A stretch of 64,000 nt of DNA. It comes from Desulfomonile tiedjei (GTDB lineage Bacteria; Desulfobacterota; Desulfomonilia; Desulfomonilales; Desulfomonilaceae). Below the pieces are notes generated by a model. That model was not told the DNA's origin, ran no database searches, and saw nothing but the letters and a program-made list of their open reading frames with translations. The stretch is from positions 86,474 to 150,473 of the forward strand of contig JACRDF010000011.1 of the NCBI GenBank assembly GCA_016212925.1, written 5' to 3'. The position numbers and the translations under genes are program-made. This document shows positions 18,259 through 27,480 of the stretch, in pieces (position 1 is the stretch's first letter; every line of letters starts with the position of its first letter).

Positions 18259-18657
18259 AAGTAAAAACCACCTCTAAACCTCAGGCCGTTCAGGCCTGTT
18301 CTTGATTCGGGCAAAGTAGCCCACACCAATTGGCTGCCGAATGGGTAACCTTTCGTGCCCGGAGGCTGCCAACTGTCTTACTTTACAGCACGGACATCGG
18401 ATTAATCTGGACCGGGCTTTCGACACGTCCCCTGACGGACCCCCAACTCTTCGGAAGCCCATCTTGCCTCCGTGTTGGACCCTCCACAGATCAAGTTTAT
18501 ATTATAACAGCTCAACCCAAATTTCAATGGCGTCATTACTGATAGCTGTGACTCAAGCTGTCCATTTGAACCAATAATTGATATATTATCTTGAAGACCT
18601 AAATGGCCGATTGCAAGTTTCGGCACGCGGTTCTCGCACGACGACCGGAGTTTCCCA
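18259..18657 (+). other. Divergent intergenic region, no supported gene
   Basis: This 399-bp stretch separates the minus-strand hypothetical gene from the plus-strand HD gene, so promoters for both should lie here. It includes an AT-rich segment near 18490-18600 (ATATTATAAC, TTGATATATTATC). I found no RNA gene or repeat. Confidence 0.35.
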
Positions 18658-19230
18658 ATGGGGCAAATCAACATCCCGACGGCAAGAGATTGCCATGACC
18701 TCTTGGCCAAATACAACACGCCTGCGCACATCGTCCTGCATTGCCGGAGGGTCTGGGAGGTGGGGCGAGTCCTCGGCGAGGGATTGCTCAGGCAAGAGTA
18801 TCCTGTTGACATGGCTCTACTTCAGGCTTCCTGCTTACTACATGACATAGGCAAGTATCCGAGCATCTTGGACAGATCAAAGTTTCATGACATCAGGGGC
18901 GAGCAAATTCTCGAACAGGAAGGTTTTCCGGATGTAGCCAATATAGTGGGGCAGCACGTTATACTGCGATCCAAAAGGGGTGATCCGATACGGGAAGAGC
19001 ATGTGGTCTTTTATGCCGACAAGAGAGTAGTCCATGACGAGGTGGTGAGCCTGGAAGACCGTTTCGTATACCTGTTTGAGACCTATGCCAAGACCCCCGA
19101 AGCCGTGGACATGTTGACGCTCATGAAAGACGACACCGTTAAGTTGGAAAGGGAAATCTTCCTACTCTTGGATTTCGGCCCGGACGATCTCCAGGATCTC
19201 CTCGAGGCGGAGACCCTCCCAAGACCATGA
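18658..19230 (+). CDS. HD-domain (HDIG) metal-dependent phosphohydrolase
   Basis: This 190-residue protein is built around an HD domain. HIVLHCRRV supplies the first histidine, CLLHDIGKYP the HD pair (about residues 61-62) and VGQHVILR the following His. The C-terminal helical part (about 125-190) is variable. HD domains of this size act on nucleotides or cyclic nucleotides, or in tRNA end maintenance; I cannot choose a substrate. It stands alone, with non-coding DNA on both sides. Confidence 0.75.
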   Translation: MGQINIPTARDCHDLLAKYNTPAHIVLHCRRVWEVGRVLGEGLLRQEYPVDMALLQASCLLHDIGKYPSILDRSKFHDIRGEQILEQEGFPDVANIVGQHVILRSKRGDPIREEHVVFYADKRVVHDEVVSLEDRFVYLFETYAKTPEAVDMLTLMKDDTVKLEREIFLLLDFGPDDLQDLLEAETLPRP

Positions 19231-19753
19231 AGGCTTGGTGTGCGGGCTTGTTCTTGTGACGGAATTAGCAGCGATACTATACCAGTAATATTAGCTTATT
19301 AACTAACCACGCAGGTCACGAAATTGAACTTTACCCACCTTCCCACGGAAAATCCTTGACATCCTAAGATTTGCCTTTATTTTCTCTCAACGAGCGCGGG
19401 GGCCAAGAAAGGTTCCGGAAACGGCTGCCGGCCATCATAGCTTGCTTTTGAGACTCTAGTCTGATATAATTCGCCTTCAGACCTATTTTGGCCGAAAAAA
19501 GCCGTAATTTACTGTTTGTTGTGAGAGAGGTTTTGGAGCCGGTTGTCAATCCTACCGAAGCCATATCAGGCGAAGCTAAACAAGGGACAGGCAAGTTTTC
19601 CGGTTTCCGCGTCTCAAAACAGACGAATTTTCAGTAATGCGCTGAGAAGTCAACGGTGAAGTTCCTCGAAAGACGGAACTCACCCTAGAAAAACCCGATC
19701 AACAAGGTGTAGTGGCGATCGGGGAAACTCCTCCGGGTCGGATACGGTGAAAC
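19231..19753 (+). other. Intergenic region, no supported gene
   Basis: This 523-bp stretch lies between the HD gene and an exported-protein gene on the same strand. A minus-strand frame (19364-19594) has no ribosome binding site and a basic, low-information product. The region probably holds the leader of the next gene. No hairpin terminator was found after 19230. Confidence 0.35.
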
Positions 19754-19768
19754 ATGGTAGATGGTGTT

Positions 19769-21004
19769 ATGAACAAGCTTGTCGTTCCTGCGGTTCTGAT
19801 TCTAGTCCTTTCGAGCCTTTTTTCCGCGCCGGCATTTTCCGAAACAAAGTTTGCCCGGATTAACGCTCAAGTATCTGATATTGCTGACGATCAGCGCACA
19901 GGCCTTATTGAAGAGAACGCTCTGCCTGATTGGCTGGAGGAACTGCTGACTCGCGTACCCGAGGAGGACAAATCCGAAGTGCTCCAAACCGGTAGGCAAG
20001 ATTCCCCGGAACCCCTCGCTTTGGATCAGGAAGTAAAAACCGAATCTTTAGAGCGTGAACTGGAGGAGAGCTTTACCCCGGTCACAGTCGAAACCAACCA
20101 GCCCCAAGATCCCTTCTTCCCGAAGCCACCAAACATGCCTCCGCTTTATACATCGCCTAAACTTGATGGAGAGGGGATCTGGTCGGACGAGGACACCCCG
20201 CGTGGGTGGGATGGACGGCCCCTGCTCTACAAAACCGTCTATAGGCCGAGTGAAGAGTACCCCACCGCAGTCGCTTACATGGCGGTTTTCGACATGAAAC
20301 GAATGAAAACACGTCTTTTCATAGGCCAGACGGAACCGGGGGTTTATCAGATTTCGCACACGCCTCGGGAAGAGAACCAGTCCAAGATAGTGGCCATAAC
20401 TAATGCCATGTGGATGCAGCAACATGCTCGGGGAGCAGGCGCGATCTTCCGCGGCCAGGTCATCTATCCCATGGTACCGGAAATGGCCACAATGGTTGTG
20501 TATCGAGATGACTCCGTGGATATCATCGAGTGGACGAGCGATATTCCCCTTTCTCTTGTCAAGGATGCCCGCCAGTTGCGCCACCTGATAGTCAAAGACG
20601 GGAAAGTGGTAGAACAGGTAGTCAAGCACGGCAAGATAAATGACTCGGAAATAGGCCTGGGCGGATTCCTGATCGACTCCGGCGGCAGGAGCACCATGGG
20701 AAACAAGATGTGGTTCCTTGCCAATCGGACTGCATTCGGTATTCGTGACGACGGAAACCTCGTTTTCGCCATGGGTCATCATATCAGTACCAAAGACCTG
20801 GCGAAGGCGCTTGTTCTGGCTGGCTGCAAGCGGGCCATTCACGGAGACGCCAACATCCATAATATCGTCTGTAACTTCTACTTCAGAGACCAAAACGATA
20901 AGGTTGTAAAACGCGATAGGCTTTCACCCGAGCAGTTACAGTACACAATGAAGCGTTACGACCAGGGCTACAGCAAAGATTTCTTTGCCTTTTACGAGAA
21001 GTAA
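19769..21004 (+). CDS. Exported phosphodiester-glycosidase-like (NAGPA/DUF2233) protein
   Basis: This protein of about 411 residues has a clear signal peptide (hydrophobic VVPAVLILVLSSLFSA, cleavage near APAFSE). A charged linker (about 30-120) precedes a C-terminal domain that resembles the NAGPA/DUF2233 fold: a TNAMWMQ strand, an RTAFGIRDDGNLVFAMG strand pair, a short helix (KDLAKALVLAGCKRAIH) and GDAN where related proteins have N-L-D-G-G. That change at the usual active-site loop makes glycosidase activity doubtful. I prefer the ATG at 19769, directly before the signal peptide, over the in-frame ATG at 19754. Confidence 0.6.
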   Translation: MNKLVVPAVLILVLSSLFSAPAFSETKFARINAQVSDIADDQRTGLIEENALPDWLEELLTRVPEEDKSEVLQTGRQDSPEPLALDQEVKTESLERELEESFTPVTVETNQPQDPFFPKPPNMPPLYTSPKLDGEGIWSDEDTPRGWDGRPLLYKTVYRPSEEYPTAVAYMAVFDMKRMKTRLFIGQTEPGVYQISHTPREENQSKIVAITNAMWMQQHARGAGAIFRGQVIYPMVPEMATMVVYRDDSVDIIEWTSDIPLSLVKDARQLRHLIVKDGKVVEQVVKHGKINDSEIGLGGFLIDSGGRSTMGNKMWFLANRTAFGIRDDGNLVFAMGHHISTKDLAKALVLAGCKRAIHGDANIHNIVCNFYFRDQNDKVVKRDRLSPEQLQYTMKRYDQGYSKDFFAFYEK

Positions 21005-21057
21005 AAAAACCCCTTTTCACTTCCCTGTGATCGGTTTTCTCTTAGCCGCGGTTTGGT

Positions 21058-21089
21058 TTGCCCGAATCTACCAATGTAGATTCGGGCAA
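21058..21089 (+). terminator. Strong hairpin after the NAGPA-like gene
   Basis: A perfect 14-bp inverted repeat (TTGCCCGAATCTAC, 21058-21071, and its complement, 21076-21089) with a CAAT loop lies 53 bp past the stop codon. The T-tract after it is weak, so it may act as an mRNA-stabilising or bidirectional hairpin rather than a classical terminator. Confidence 0.6.
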
Positions 21090-21227
21090 GCTCATTTCAG
21101 CCCTTTCGTTTTACACATCTGGCACTTGATACCAGGTAGCGTTCAAACAGTGAAAAGTTTGTTAGATCCAGCGCAGATCTGGGCAAGCTGTGGACCGTGG
21201 CACCCCAGGGCCGCTTCTGACTGGCTG

Positions 21228-21263
21228 TTGGGTGCCACTGACCTGGGCATCAGGTCAGTGCTG
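21228..21263 (+). repeat. Dispersed GACCTGG palindrome repeat, copy 1
   Basis: Starts TTGGGTGCCACTGACCTGG and ends CAGGTCAGTGCTG, forming a short hairpin. It is near-identical to segments at 25759-25795 and 28761-28799, and an inverted copy lies at 28704-28740. All copies are intergenic. Confidence 0.7.
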
Positions 21264-21272
21264 ATTTGGTCC

Positions 21273-21465
21273 TACGGTAACTGCCAAAATTGATGTCCGT
21301 TGTCCCCCAACGGCCCTCCTGCCACTTCTGCTTTACTCACCCCGTCGTTCCCGCGAAAGCGCGAACCCGGTGAATCCAGCGAGACGCGGGACTGGATTCC
21401 TGCCTCCGCAGGAATGACGGAATGGAGTTCCCACGAATCGGACAAAAATTTGGCAACTGCCGTAA
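21273..21465 (+). mobile_element. MITE-like element, family A, copy 1
   Basis: This non-coding element of about 193 bp has imperfect terminal inverted repeats. The left end reads TACGGTAACTGCCAAAATT and the right end, read inward, TTACGGCAGTTGCCAAATT; both continue to TGTCCG. The centre holds a palindromic core with TTCCCGCG and GGAATGACGG arms. Three further copies lie at 47364, 51291 and 57974. No transposase is encoded. Such elements depend on a transposase supplied elsewhere. Confidence 0.65.
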
Positions 21466-21635
21466 GTCATGGTCACCGTCTGAACGCGAACTGGTATGAG
21501 ACTTCCTCCCCCGTTATAGACCGGCCGGGGTTGCAAAACAGCCCGGAAATGAAAATACTGAAACCTGGGGGACACAAGCGGCTCTTTCTGTTGTGACTTG
21601 TGGACCACCGGCTGACCGCGTTGGAGGCAGATCTG

Positions 21636-21851
21636 ATGACTCAATCCGGAATTGCAGCGATCTTGAGTTTGGTCATTCCCGGTGTTGGGCAAATCTACAA
21701 CGGGGATTTCTTGCGGGGCATTTTCTGGCTGATCGTTACGCCCGGCTTCTGGATCGGCACCGGCGGAATGTTTGGCTGGGTTTGCCATCTCATCGCGGCT
21801 TACACCGCCTACAATCGCGGACAGAAGTACATGCTGGGACAGCTCCCTTAG
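21636..21851 (+). CDS. Small two-helix membrane protein, TM2-like
   Basis: This 71-residue protein has two hydrophobic helices. The pattern AILSLVIPGVGQIYNGDFLRG followed by a glycine-rich second helix is typical of TM2-domain and related small membrane proteins. The frame is open from GTG 21600, but the segment before ATG 21636 (GGCAGAT upstream) is less conserved in character. It lies 105 bp upstream of the ArsA-family gene. The function of these small proteins is unknown. Confidence 0.65.
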   Translation: MTQSGIAAILSLVIPGVGQIYNGDFLRGIFWLIVTPGFWIGTGGMFGWVCHLIAAYTAYNRGQKYMLGQLP

Positions 21852-21956
21852 CCGCGGTTGCGAAAAGTTCCGCAATGCGCCCGGCCTGGACTTCGCTCCC
21901 GGGTTTCAGTATAGTCTGCTCGGATGTTAAGGCACAACAATCGACCAGGAGACTGA

Positions 21957-23159
21957 ATGACCGCCAGACAGCCACGAATAATCATTTTCTCAGGAAAAGG
22001 CGGCGTAGGTAAGACTACCGTAGCCTCGGCCACGGCGTTGAAATGTGCCGAACGGGGCTTGAAAACCGTAGTTATTTCCATAGACATCGCGCACAGTCTT
22101 TCCGATTCGTTTCAATTGGGCGGCAATCTCCACGATTTCAACCGAGGAAAGCCTCGTCGGGTCACGGACAATCTCTGGATTCAGGAAGTGGACATTCAGG
22201 AAGAGTTGGATCAGCACTGGGGAGAGGTATCCCAGTACCTGGCCGCTCTGTTCGGGTCCAGTGGCATGACCCCTGTCTTGGCGCAAGAACTGGCCATAAT
22301 TCCTGGGATGGAAGACGTTGTCAGCCTCCTGTACATAAACCAGTACTACCGAGAAAACACCTACGATGTGATTGTAATTGATTGCGCCCCAACCGGCGAG
22401 TCGCTGCGTTTCCTGGGCATGCCTACCACGCTGGAATGGTATATGAAAAAGTTCTTTCGGTTGGAACGCAGTCTTTTGAAATTGGCTCGACCCATCGCCA
22501 AGAAGCTCACGGACGTTCCCCTTCCGGAAGACAGCTACTTTGACGCGTTGCAGGACCTTTTCCTGAAATTGGAAGGGGTGGACGAAGTCTTGCTGGACCG
22601 CGAGATCACTTCGATACGGCTGGTGACCAACGCGGAACGCATGGTCATTCGTGAAACCCAACGCGCGTTCATGTATTTTTGCTTGTATGGATTGGTGGTT
22701 GACGCGATTATTGTCAACCGGCTCTTTCCTGAGTCGTTGCAGGATGTCTATTTCAGGGACTGGCTCGCAACCCAGCAAAAGAGCTTGGAGCAAATCCACA
22801 CGATTTTCGAACCCATCCCCATCCTACCTGTCCACATCCTCGAGGATGAAGTCGTGGGATTGGAGAAGTTATCCGCCATGGGCAGGATGGTTTACGGCGA
22901 CATTGACCCCTCGGCGGTCCTTCATCGAGACACGGTCTACGAGATCGAGCAACACGACGGCGACATGACGCTTAAGATCAAACTGCCGTTTGTAGCCAAG
23001 GAATATGTGGACCTGTCAAAGGAGGAAGGAGACCTGGTGGTCCGCATTGGATCTTTCAAGCGGCACATATTTCTTCCGAGAACGTTGGTGAATCGTAAGC
23101 CCTCCAGGGCTGCTTTGACCGACAATGTCCTTTCCATAAAATTCCCCGCAAATGAGTGA
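21957..23159 (+). CDS. ArsA/GET3-family ATPase with C-terminal HSP20-like domain
   Basis: This 400-residue soluble ATPase has the deviant Walker A SGKGGVGKTT (about 12-21), the switch region DIAHSLSDSF, and the family signature DCAPTGESLRFLGMP. A C-terminal segment (about 320-395) has the beta-sandwich pattern of the ArsA HSP20-like domain. The cysteine triad that binds arsenite in classical ArsA is not evident and no arsB or arsC is nearby, so I favour a protein-targeting or chaperone role over arsenite export. It is followed eight bases later by a small membrane protein. Confidence 0.8.
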   Translation: MTARQPRIIIFSGKGGVGKTTVASATALKCAERGLKTVVISIDIAHSLSDSFQLGGNLHDFNRGKPRRVTDNLWIQEVDIQEELDQHWGEVSQYLAALFGSSGMTPVLAQELAIIPGMEDVVSLLYINQYYRENTYDVIVIDCAPTGESLRFLGMPTTLEWYMKKFFRLERSLLKLARPIAKKLTDVPLPEDSYFDALQDLFLKLEGVDEVLLDREITSIRLVTNAERMVIRETQRAFMYFCLYGLVVDAIIVNRLFPESLQDVYFRDWLATQQKSLEQIHTIFEPIPILPVHILEDEVVGLEKLSAMGRMVYGDIDPSAVLHRDTVYEIEQHDGDMTLKIKLPFVAKEYVDLSKEEGDLVVRIGSFKRHIFLPRTLVNRKPSRAALTDNVLSIKFPANE

Positions 23160-23167
23160 GGCTACCG

Positions 23168-23401
23168 ATGAACCCTCTATGGCTTTTTACAAAGGCAGCA
23201 GGAATAACTCTGGTTGCAGTGGCCGGAATGAGCTATTTGATCAAGCAATTGGCCCCGAAACCTTCAGACTTGATCACAGGAGCGGTGCATTTTCGAAAAG
23301 GAGTCGAAGAATTCCAGAAAGGGTTTACCACGGTTTTATTCGGCTCAGGGCCGCAGGACTTGAAAAAAACGAAGGAAGCTTCCAAGATCCCAATTGACTG
23401 A
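23168..23401 (+). CDS. Small single-helix membrane protein downstream of the ArsA homologue
   Basis: This 77-residue protein has one N-terminal hydrophobic helix (WLFTKAAGITLVAVAGMSYLI) and a short charged cytoplasmic or periplasmic tail ending in Lys-rich sequence. I chose ATG 23168 because GAGG precedes it by about six bases; the upstream GTG at 23156 overlaps the ArsA stop. The tight spacing suggests co-expression with the ATPase; a tail-anchored or partner protein is conceivable but unproven. Confidence 0.6.
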   Translation: MNPLWLFTKAAGITLVAVAGMSYLIKQLAPKPSDLITGAVHFRKGVEEFQKGFTTVLFGSGPQDLKKTKEASKIPID

Positions 23402-23641
23402 TCCATCCTTTGGCCTTGAGGGCCTTCCTCGAAAAGAAATCGGGGAGGGCCAGGGGCAGAAGCTTTTCTTGGCAAAGTGCCAATAGGCGCGGGACGCATG
23501 CCGCACCATCCCTTGTTTCGGTTTGCTCCTCGTCCGGTGACATTTTGGTGTAATGGACAACCGGCCAAACCCCTGAAGGCCTTTTCGCGGGAGTTTTCAA
23601 CGTCAAAAAAACCCAAAATCTGCATTGGTGGGTAATGTGTA

Positions 23642-25513
23642 ATGGGCAACCACAAAACGTCTTATGCCTCTAAGCTTGTCACCGCCCGAGAAGCTGCGGC
23701 TCTCATAAAGAACGGCGACCGGGTGTATCTGGGGAGCATGTGTTCCGAGCCCTCGGCCGTGATCGAGGCCCTCGGCAAATCTTACCTCGAAGATGTGGAG
23801 TTCATACAGTTCATCACAGGGTGTCAATCGTCGGCTTTGGCGGCTAAAGGTCGGGAACGATTCAGAATAAAGACCTTCTTTATCGGCGGGGCGCCTTGTG
23901 AGGCTGATAGGCCTTCTGAAGCCGATTATGTCCCGCTGTTCCATTCCCAGATTCCCATGTTTTTCAGGAACCGCCGCATTCCTATCGACATGGCGGTAGT
24001 ACAGGTTTCGGCCCCGGACAGATTCGGGCGATTGAGCCTTGGCATCTCGGTGGATGTGTCTCTTGCCGCGGTAGAAAGCGCGCGGAGGGTCATAGCTCAG
24101 GTCAACCCGAGGATGCCTCGTACTAACGGCGACACATTTATAACTCTGGATAAGATTGATTACGTGGTGGAATCCGATGAGGAGTTGTACGAGATCCCTG
24201 AGGAGACGCTTGGAGTTCGTGAGAAGACAATCAGCGGCTATGTCAGTGAACTCATAGAGGACGGCTCAATTTTGCAGTTCGGTTTTGCAGGCATTTCCCG
24301 CGGCCTGATGGAATATTTTTATGAGCATCGGAATCTCGGGCTTCACACCGAAATCTTGACCGACCCATTAATGGACCTCATCGAAGCCGGTGTTATCAAC
24401 AACAGCACAAAAAAGCAGTATAGAGGCAGATCTCTCGCTTCGTGCTGCATGGGCACACGGCGGCTTTACGACTACGTTCACGAAAACTCTCTGGTCGAAC
24501 TGTACCCCTCGGATACCCTGCTCGACCCGGCCTTCATAGCCACAAACGAAAAGATGGTCGCGATCAACCTGGCGCTTCAGGTGGATCTCCGGGGCCAGAT
24601 TCGGCAAGGAAAGCCCGCATGGACCGCTTTTGAAGGCTCAGGAGGCGACCACGATTTCATGCGAGGGGCCACTATGGCCAAGGGCGGGCGTTCCGTGATC
24701 TGTTTGCGGTCAACTTCTCCTCAGAGCGGCCGATCGACGATTGTTCCGTCTTTTGGTCCCAGGGCATCGGTGGTAAGCAATCGCGGTGACGTTAATTATA
24801 TAGTCACGGAGTACGGCATCGCTTACCTCGGCGGCAAGTCGGTCCGGGAAAGGGCTATGGCTCTTATAGAAATCGCTCATCCCGACTTCCGGGAAGAGCT
24901 GATGAAGCAGGCCCGCGAAATGGGGTACGTGTATAGCGACCAGTTTTATTTCGAGACCGCGTCACCGGAATTCCGCCGCCGGATTCGGACCGATAGAGTG
25001 TTCAAGGGTGGGGTCCAGGGCCATATTAGGGTTATAAAACCTACCGATGAGTCTATGATACGGGACCTTTTCTACAACCTCTCGGAGGATTCGGTATACT
25101 TCCGCTATTTCACCCCGCGCCGGAGCATGCCCCACAAGAACGTGCAGCAATATTGCAATCTTACTGAGGACAAGGGACTGTCTCTGGTTGTCAGTACGGG
25201 CCCGCGAGAGAACCGGCGGATCATTGCCGAAGCTCGTTACATGATTGACCCCAAAGGCGGGTTCCCGGACGTAGCTTTCATGGTTGATGAAAACTACCAG
25301 CGCCGCGGCATCGGGAGTGCTCTGGTGCACTATCTGATCGAGATTGCAAAAGAGCGGGGGATCAAGGGCTTCCGCGCTGATGTGCTGGTTTCCAACAAAC
25401 CAATGCTGCGAACTTTTGACAGGCTGCCTTATGTGGTACACAAAACACTGGAAGATGGCGTAGTGTCGCTTTATTTTCAGTTCGATGAGCCGAAAGAACC
25501 TAGTGTTGATTAG
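23642..25513 (+). CDS. Acetyl-CoA hydrolase/CoA-transferase fused to a GNAT acetyltransferase domain
   Basis: This 623-residue protein has two parts. Residues 1 to about 450 match the acetyl-CoA hydrolase/4-hydroxybutyrate CoA-transferase family (NGDRVYLGSMCSEP, FGFAGISRGLMEYF, SVVSNRGDVNYIVTEYGIA). Residues about 460-615 form a GNAT domain with the acetyl-CoA loop DENYQRRGIGSALVHYL. Similar fusions occur in anaerobes, where the GNAT part could acylate proteins or report acyl-CoA status. It is a single gene with non-coding DNA on both sides, and its ribosome binding site is weak. Confidence 0.85.
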   Translation: MGNHKTSYASKLVTAREAAALIKNGDRVYLGSMCSEPSAVIEALGKSYLEDVEFIQFITGCQSSALAAKGRERFRIKTFFIGGAPCEADRPSEADYVPLFHSQIPMFFRNRRIPIDMAVVQVSAPDRFGRLSLGISVDVSLAAVESARRVIAQVNPRMPRTNGDTFITLDKIDYVVESDEELYEIPEETLGVREKTISGYVSELIEDGSILQFGFAGISRGLMEYFYEHRNLGLHTEILTDPLMDLIEAGVINNSTKKQYRGRSLASCCMGTRRLYDYVHENSLVELYPSDTLLDPAFIATNEKMVAINLALQVDLRGQIRQGKPAWTAFEGSGGDHDFMRGATMAKGGRSVICLRSTSPQSGRSTIVPSFGPRASVVSNRGDVNYIVTEYGIAYLGGKSVRERAMALIEIAHPDFREELMKQAREMGYVYSDQFYFETASPEFRRRIRTDRVFKGGVQGHIRVIKPTDESMIRDLFYNLSEDSVYFRYFTPRRSMPHKNVQQYCNLTEDKGLSLVVSTGPRENRRIIAEARYMIDPKGGFPDVAFMVDENYQRRGIGSALVHYLIEIAKERGIKGFRADVLVSNKPMLRTFDRLPYVVHKTLEDGVVSLYFQFDEPKEPSVD

Positions 25514-25758
25514 AAATTGTCAGGCAGTCGCCAAAATGGTTGACCTTATCCGATACCCAAGTACTGGAGGGTGGGTAGGGCAAGGCGTCCTTGCCGGGCA
25601 ACACCTATAACCTTGTTGGTTTGCGACCTGGTATAGTGGCTCTCGAAAGTAAGCGCGGATCAATTTGCGGATATCCTGCCAACGCGGGACGATCTCATTC
25701 GGGAAGAGCTTTTGGGAACAACCGCTGTAACCCCTTGCGTCAAGCGATGCTTTCTGTA

Positions 25759-25795
25759 TTGGGTGCCACGGACCTGGGCCTTACCAGGTCCGTGC
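25759..25795 (+). repeat. Dispersed GACCTGG palindrome repeat, copy 2
   Basis: TTGGGTGCCACGGACCTGG followed by CCAGGTCCGTGC forms a self-complementary hairpin. It matches copies at 21228, 28704 (inverted) and 28761. Confidence 0.7.
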
Positions 25796-25911
25796 TTCCT
25801 GCCAGTTATATCGCCACGATAAATCGGAGGATTCCCAGCTTTACCGAACCATCCGCTCGCTCTTCAATTTGGTGTTTAATGCGGGGGACAACCTCGCTGT
25901 TTTCCAAAAAA

Positions 25912-25951
25912 CCCGGCACCCGGCACCCGGCACCCGGCACCCGGCACCCGG
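25912..25951 (+). repeat. Short tandem repeat of CCCGGCA
   Basis: Five perfect heptamer units CCCGGCA plus a partial sixth (CCCGG) run head to tail in non-coding DNA. The array could vary in copy number by slippage. Confidence 0.9.
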
Positions 25952-25986
25952 GAATCAATCCGCGATAACTTTAGAGAGCTGGTATA

Positions 25987-26760
25987 TCATCTTGTAATAC
26001 CCAGATGCCGGAAGGTGCTCGGAATCAGCATCGGCACTTGAGTTTGGTAGGTCCTGTAACCTTCACCGAATTGTGCGACCAGGTCTCGTTCCTCCAATAT
26101 TGTCCCGACAACTATCCACGCGGTCCACAACAGATTAAACAGGAGGCGGTCGGCTGTCAGGTCCGGACAGGACCAGATCATCAAGATGCAGAAAAGGTAC
26201 AGAGGGTGACGTACCCAGCGGTATGGACCACGGACCTTAAGATCACCGGCTGTCGCTGTGGCGCTCTGAATATTCCTTAGAATCGGACGGAGGCCGTAGG
26301 CGTCGAACTTTCCCAGGGACCGAATCCCCCAATAGAAACCTATAATGCACAAGAAGAATACAGCCCGCAGGACCCATCGAAGAGCCCCTTCGGCGGAAAA
26401 CAAGGTGTAATTGGATTTCTGCCAGAGCACCACGAGAAGGATCAGCAAGACAGCAGAAGCTACGGTGAACAAAGCACCGTGGTATTTCTCTGCCATGAAT
26501 TGAGCCGAACATCGCCGAAAAGATGCTCTGATCATGCCGCTATGCTGAATGAAGAAGGCAATGGACAGACAGGTATTCAACACGAGCGCGCCAACTTCTC
26601 CAAGACCCAGGTCCACCAGGTCTAGCGATCCTTTGAACACAAAGACCGCCATCAAGAGCAGCGATACGTTTCCCAGGAGACTGGTAACAGTGACTAACGT
26701 TCGATCGCGTAAAGCCAGAGGCGATTTTTTTCTATCAGACTCGCTCGGCAGATTCCCCAT
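25987..26760 (-). CDS. Isoprenylcysteine carboxyl methyltransferase-like membrane protein
   Basis: This 257-residue integral membrane protein has about five to six hydrophobic helices. The C-terminal signature GPYRWVRHPLYLFCILMIW, then EERDLVAQFGEGYRTYQTQV, is that of ICMT/PEMT-type (NnrU-related) methyltransferases, which bind SAM at the membrane face. Prenylated proteins are not expected here, so the substrate is probably a lipid or quinone-like compound. The start is ATG 26760. It precedes no obvious partner. Confidence 0.75.
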   Translation of the reverse strand: MGNLPSESDRKKSPLALRDRTLVTVTSLLGNVSLLLMAVFVFKGSLDLVDLGLGEVGALVLNTCLSIAFFIQHSGMIRASFRRCSAQFMAEKYHGALFTVASAVLLILLVVLWQKSNYTLFSAEGALRWVLRAVFFLCIIGFYWGIRSLGKFDAYGLRPILRNIQSATATAGDLKVRGPYRWVRHPLYLFCILMIWSCPDLTADRLLFNLLWTAWIVVGTILEERDLVAQFGEGYRTYQTQVPMLIPSTFRHLGITR

Positions 26761-26883
26761 GTGACAGCCTCTCGTGGCATCAAGTCAGCGTTGGTGTTTT
26801 GCCCATGATAGGTGCCACTGCTGGAAAAGCCGGCAGTGGCACTCAAACAATGTTCCTCATCACTTCGAATTTAATTGCCACCG

Positions 26884-27456
26884 CTACCTGGCCCCCGCGG
26901 CACATGGGCACGCCGTTTGAGGATGGCTATCAACTGCAACCCGTGTCAATTTACTTGTGGCCGGACCCGTTTCGTCGAGAGACGAGGCTTGCTTCCATTC
27001 GAAGCCGTTCTCGGCCAGAAGCGACTGGACTTTCTTCAGCACGCCCGCGACAATCCTGGGGCACCTTTCAGGTTGTTTCTTCGGGTCGTCTTCCGTGATT
27101 TCCCTGCATCTTATCCCACCGTATTGCGCTCCATATTTTGAAGCAAACCAGTCCATCAGTTCGCTGACCATGATGTTGAGGCGCGGATCCGCTTCCTCGT
27201 TCTCGCTTCCTCGACCGTTATACAGGCCTAACAGGCAGGCTCCGCCGGTGAGCGCGCCGCAAAGCTCACCGGAAAAGCCGACACCTCCAGCCAATCCAGA
27301 GACAGTCCTGATCAGATCGGGATTGGTTTTGCCTTGAGCATCGAGTCCCGCGAACAGGAGGATTTCACTGCAATGGAACCCCTGCTGGACGCGCTGTATC
27401 ATTCCCATCTGTTCCTCTGTAAGCCCCTCGGGCTGAAAACGGCATGCGTTTTCCAT
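26884..27456 (-). CDS. C-GCAxxG-C-C family redox protein (DVU1555-like, cysteine form)
   Basis: This 190-residue member of the C-GCAxxG-C-C family consists of putative redox proteins common in sulfate reducers. The first cysteine is C29 in GFHCSEILL, and the core motif is GELCGALTGGACLLG (C66, C74), with further cysteines near residues 115 and 130. The glycine-rich GLAGGVGFSG before the motif is typical. AGGGG precedes the ATG. It starts 24 bp after the end of the ArsR-family gene and is very likely controlled by it. The biochemical role is not established. Confidence 0.8.
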   Translation of the reverse strand: MENACRFQPEGLTEEQMGMIQRVQQGFHCSEILLFAGLDAQGKTNPDLIRTVSGLAGGVGFSGELCGALTGGACLLGLYNGRGSENEEADPRLNIMVSELMDWFASKYGAQYGGIRCREITEDDPKKQPERCPRIVAGVLKKVQSLLAENGFEWKQASSLDETGPATSKLTRVAVDSHPQTACPCAAGAR

Positions 27457-27480
27457 GACCTGTTCCCCTTTCTCCGCAAT

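Larger units (their letters stand above)
25514..25986 (+). other. Intergenic region rich in repeats
   Basis: This 473-bp stretch lies between convergent genes. It contains a segment reminiscent of the family-A MITE end (GCAGTCGCCAAAATGG near 25525), a GACCTGG palindrome (25759-25795) and a heptamer tandem repeat (25912-25951). No gene is supported. Confidence 0.6.
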
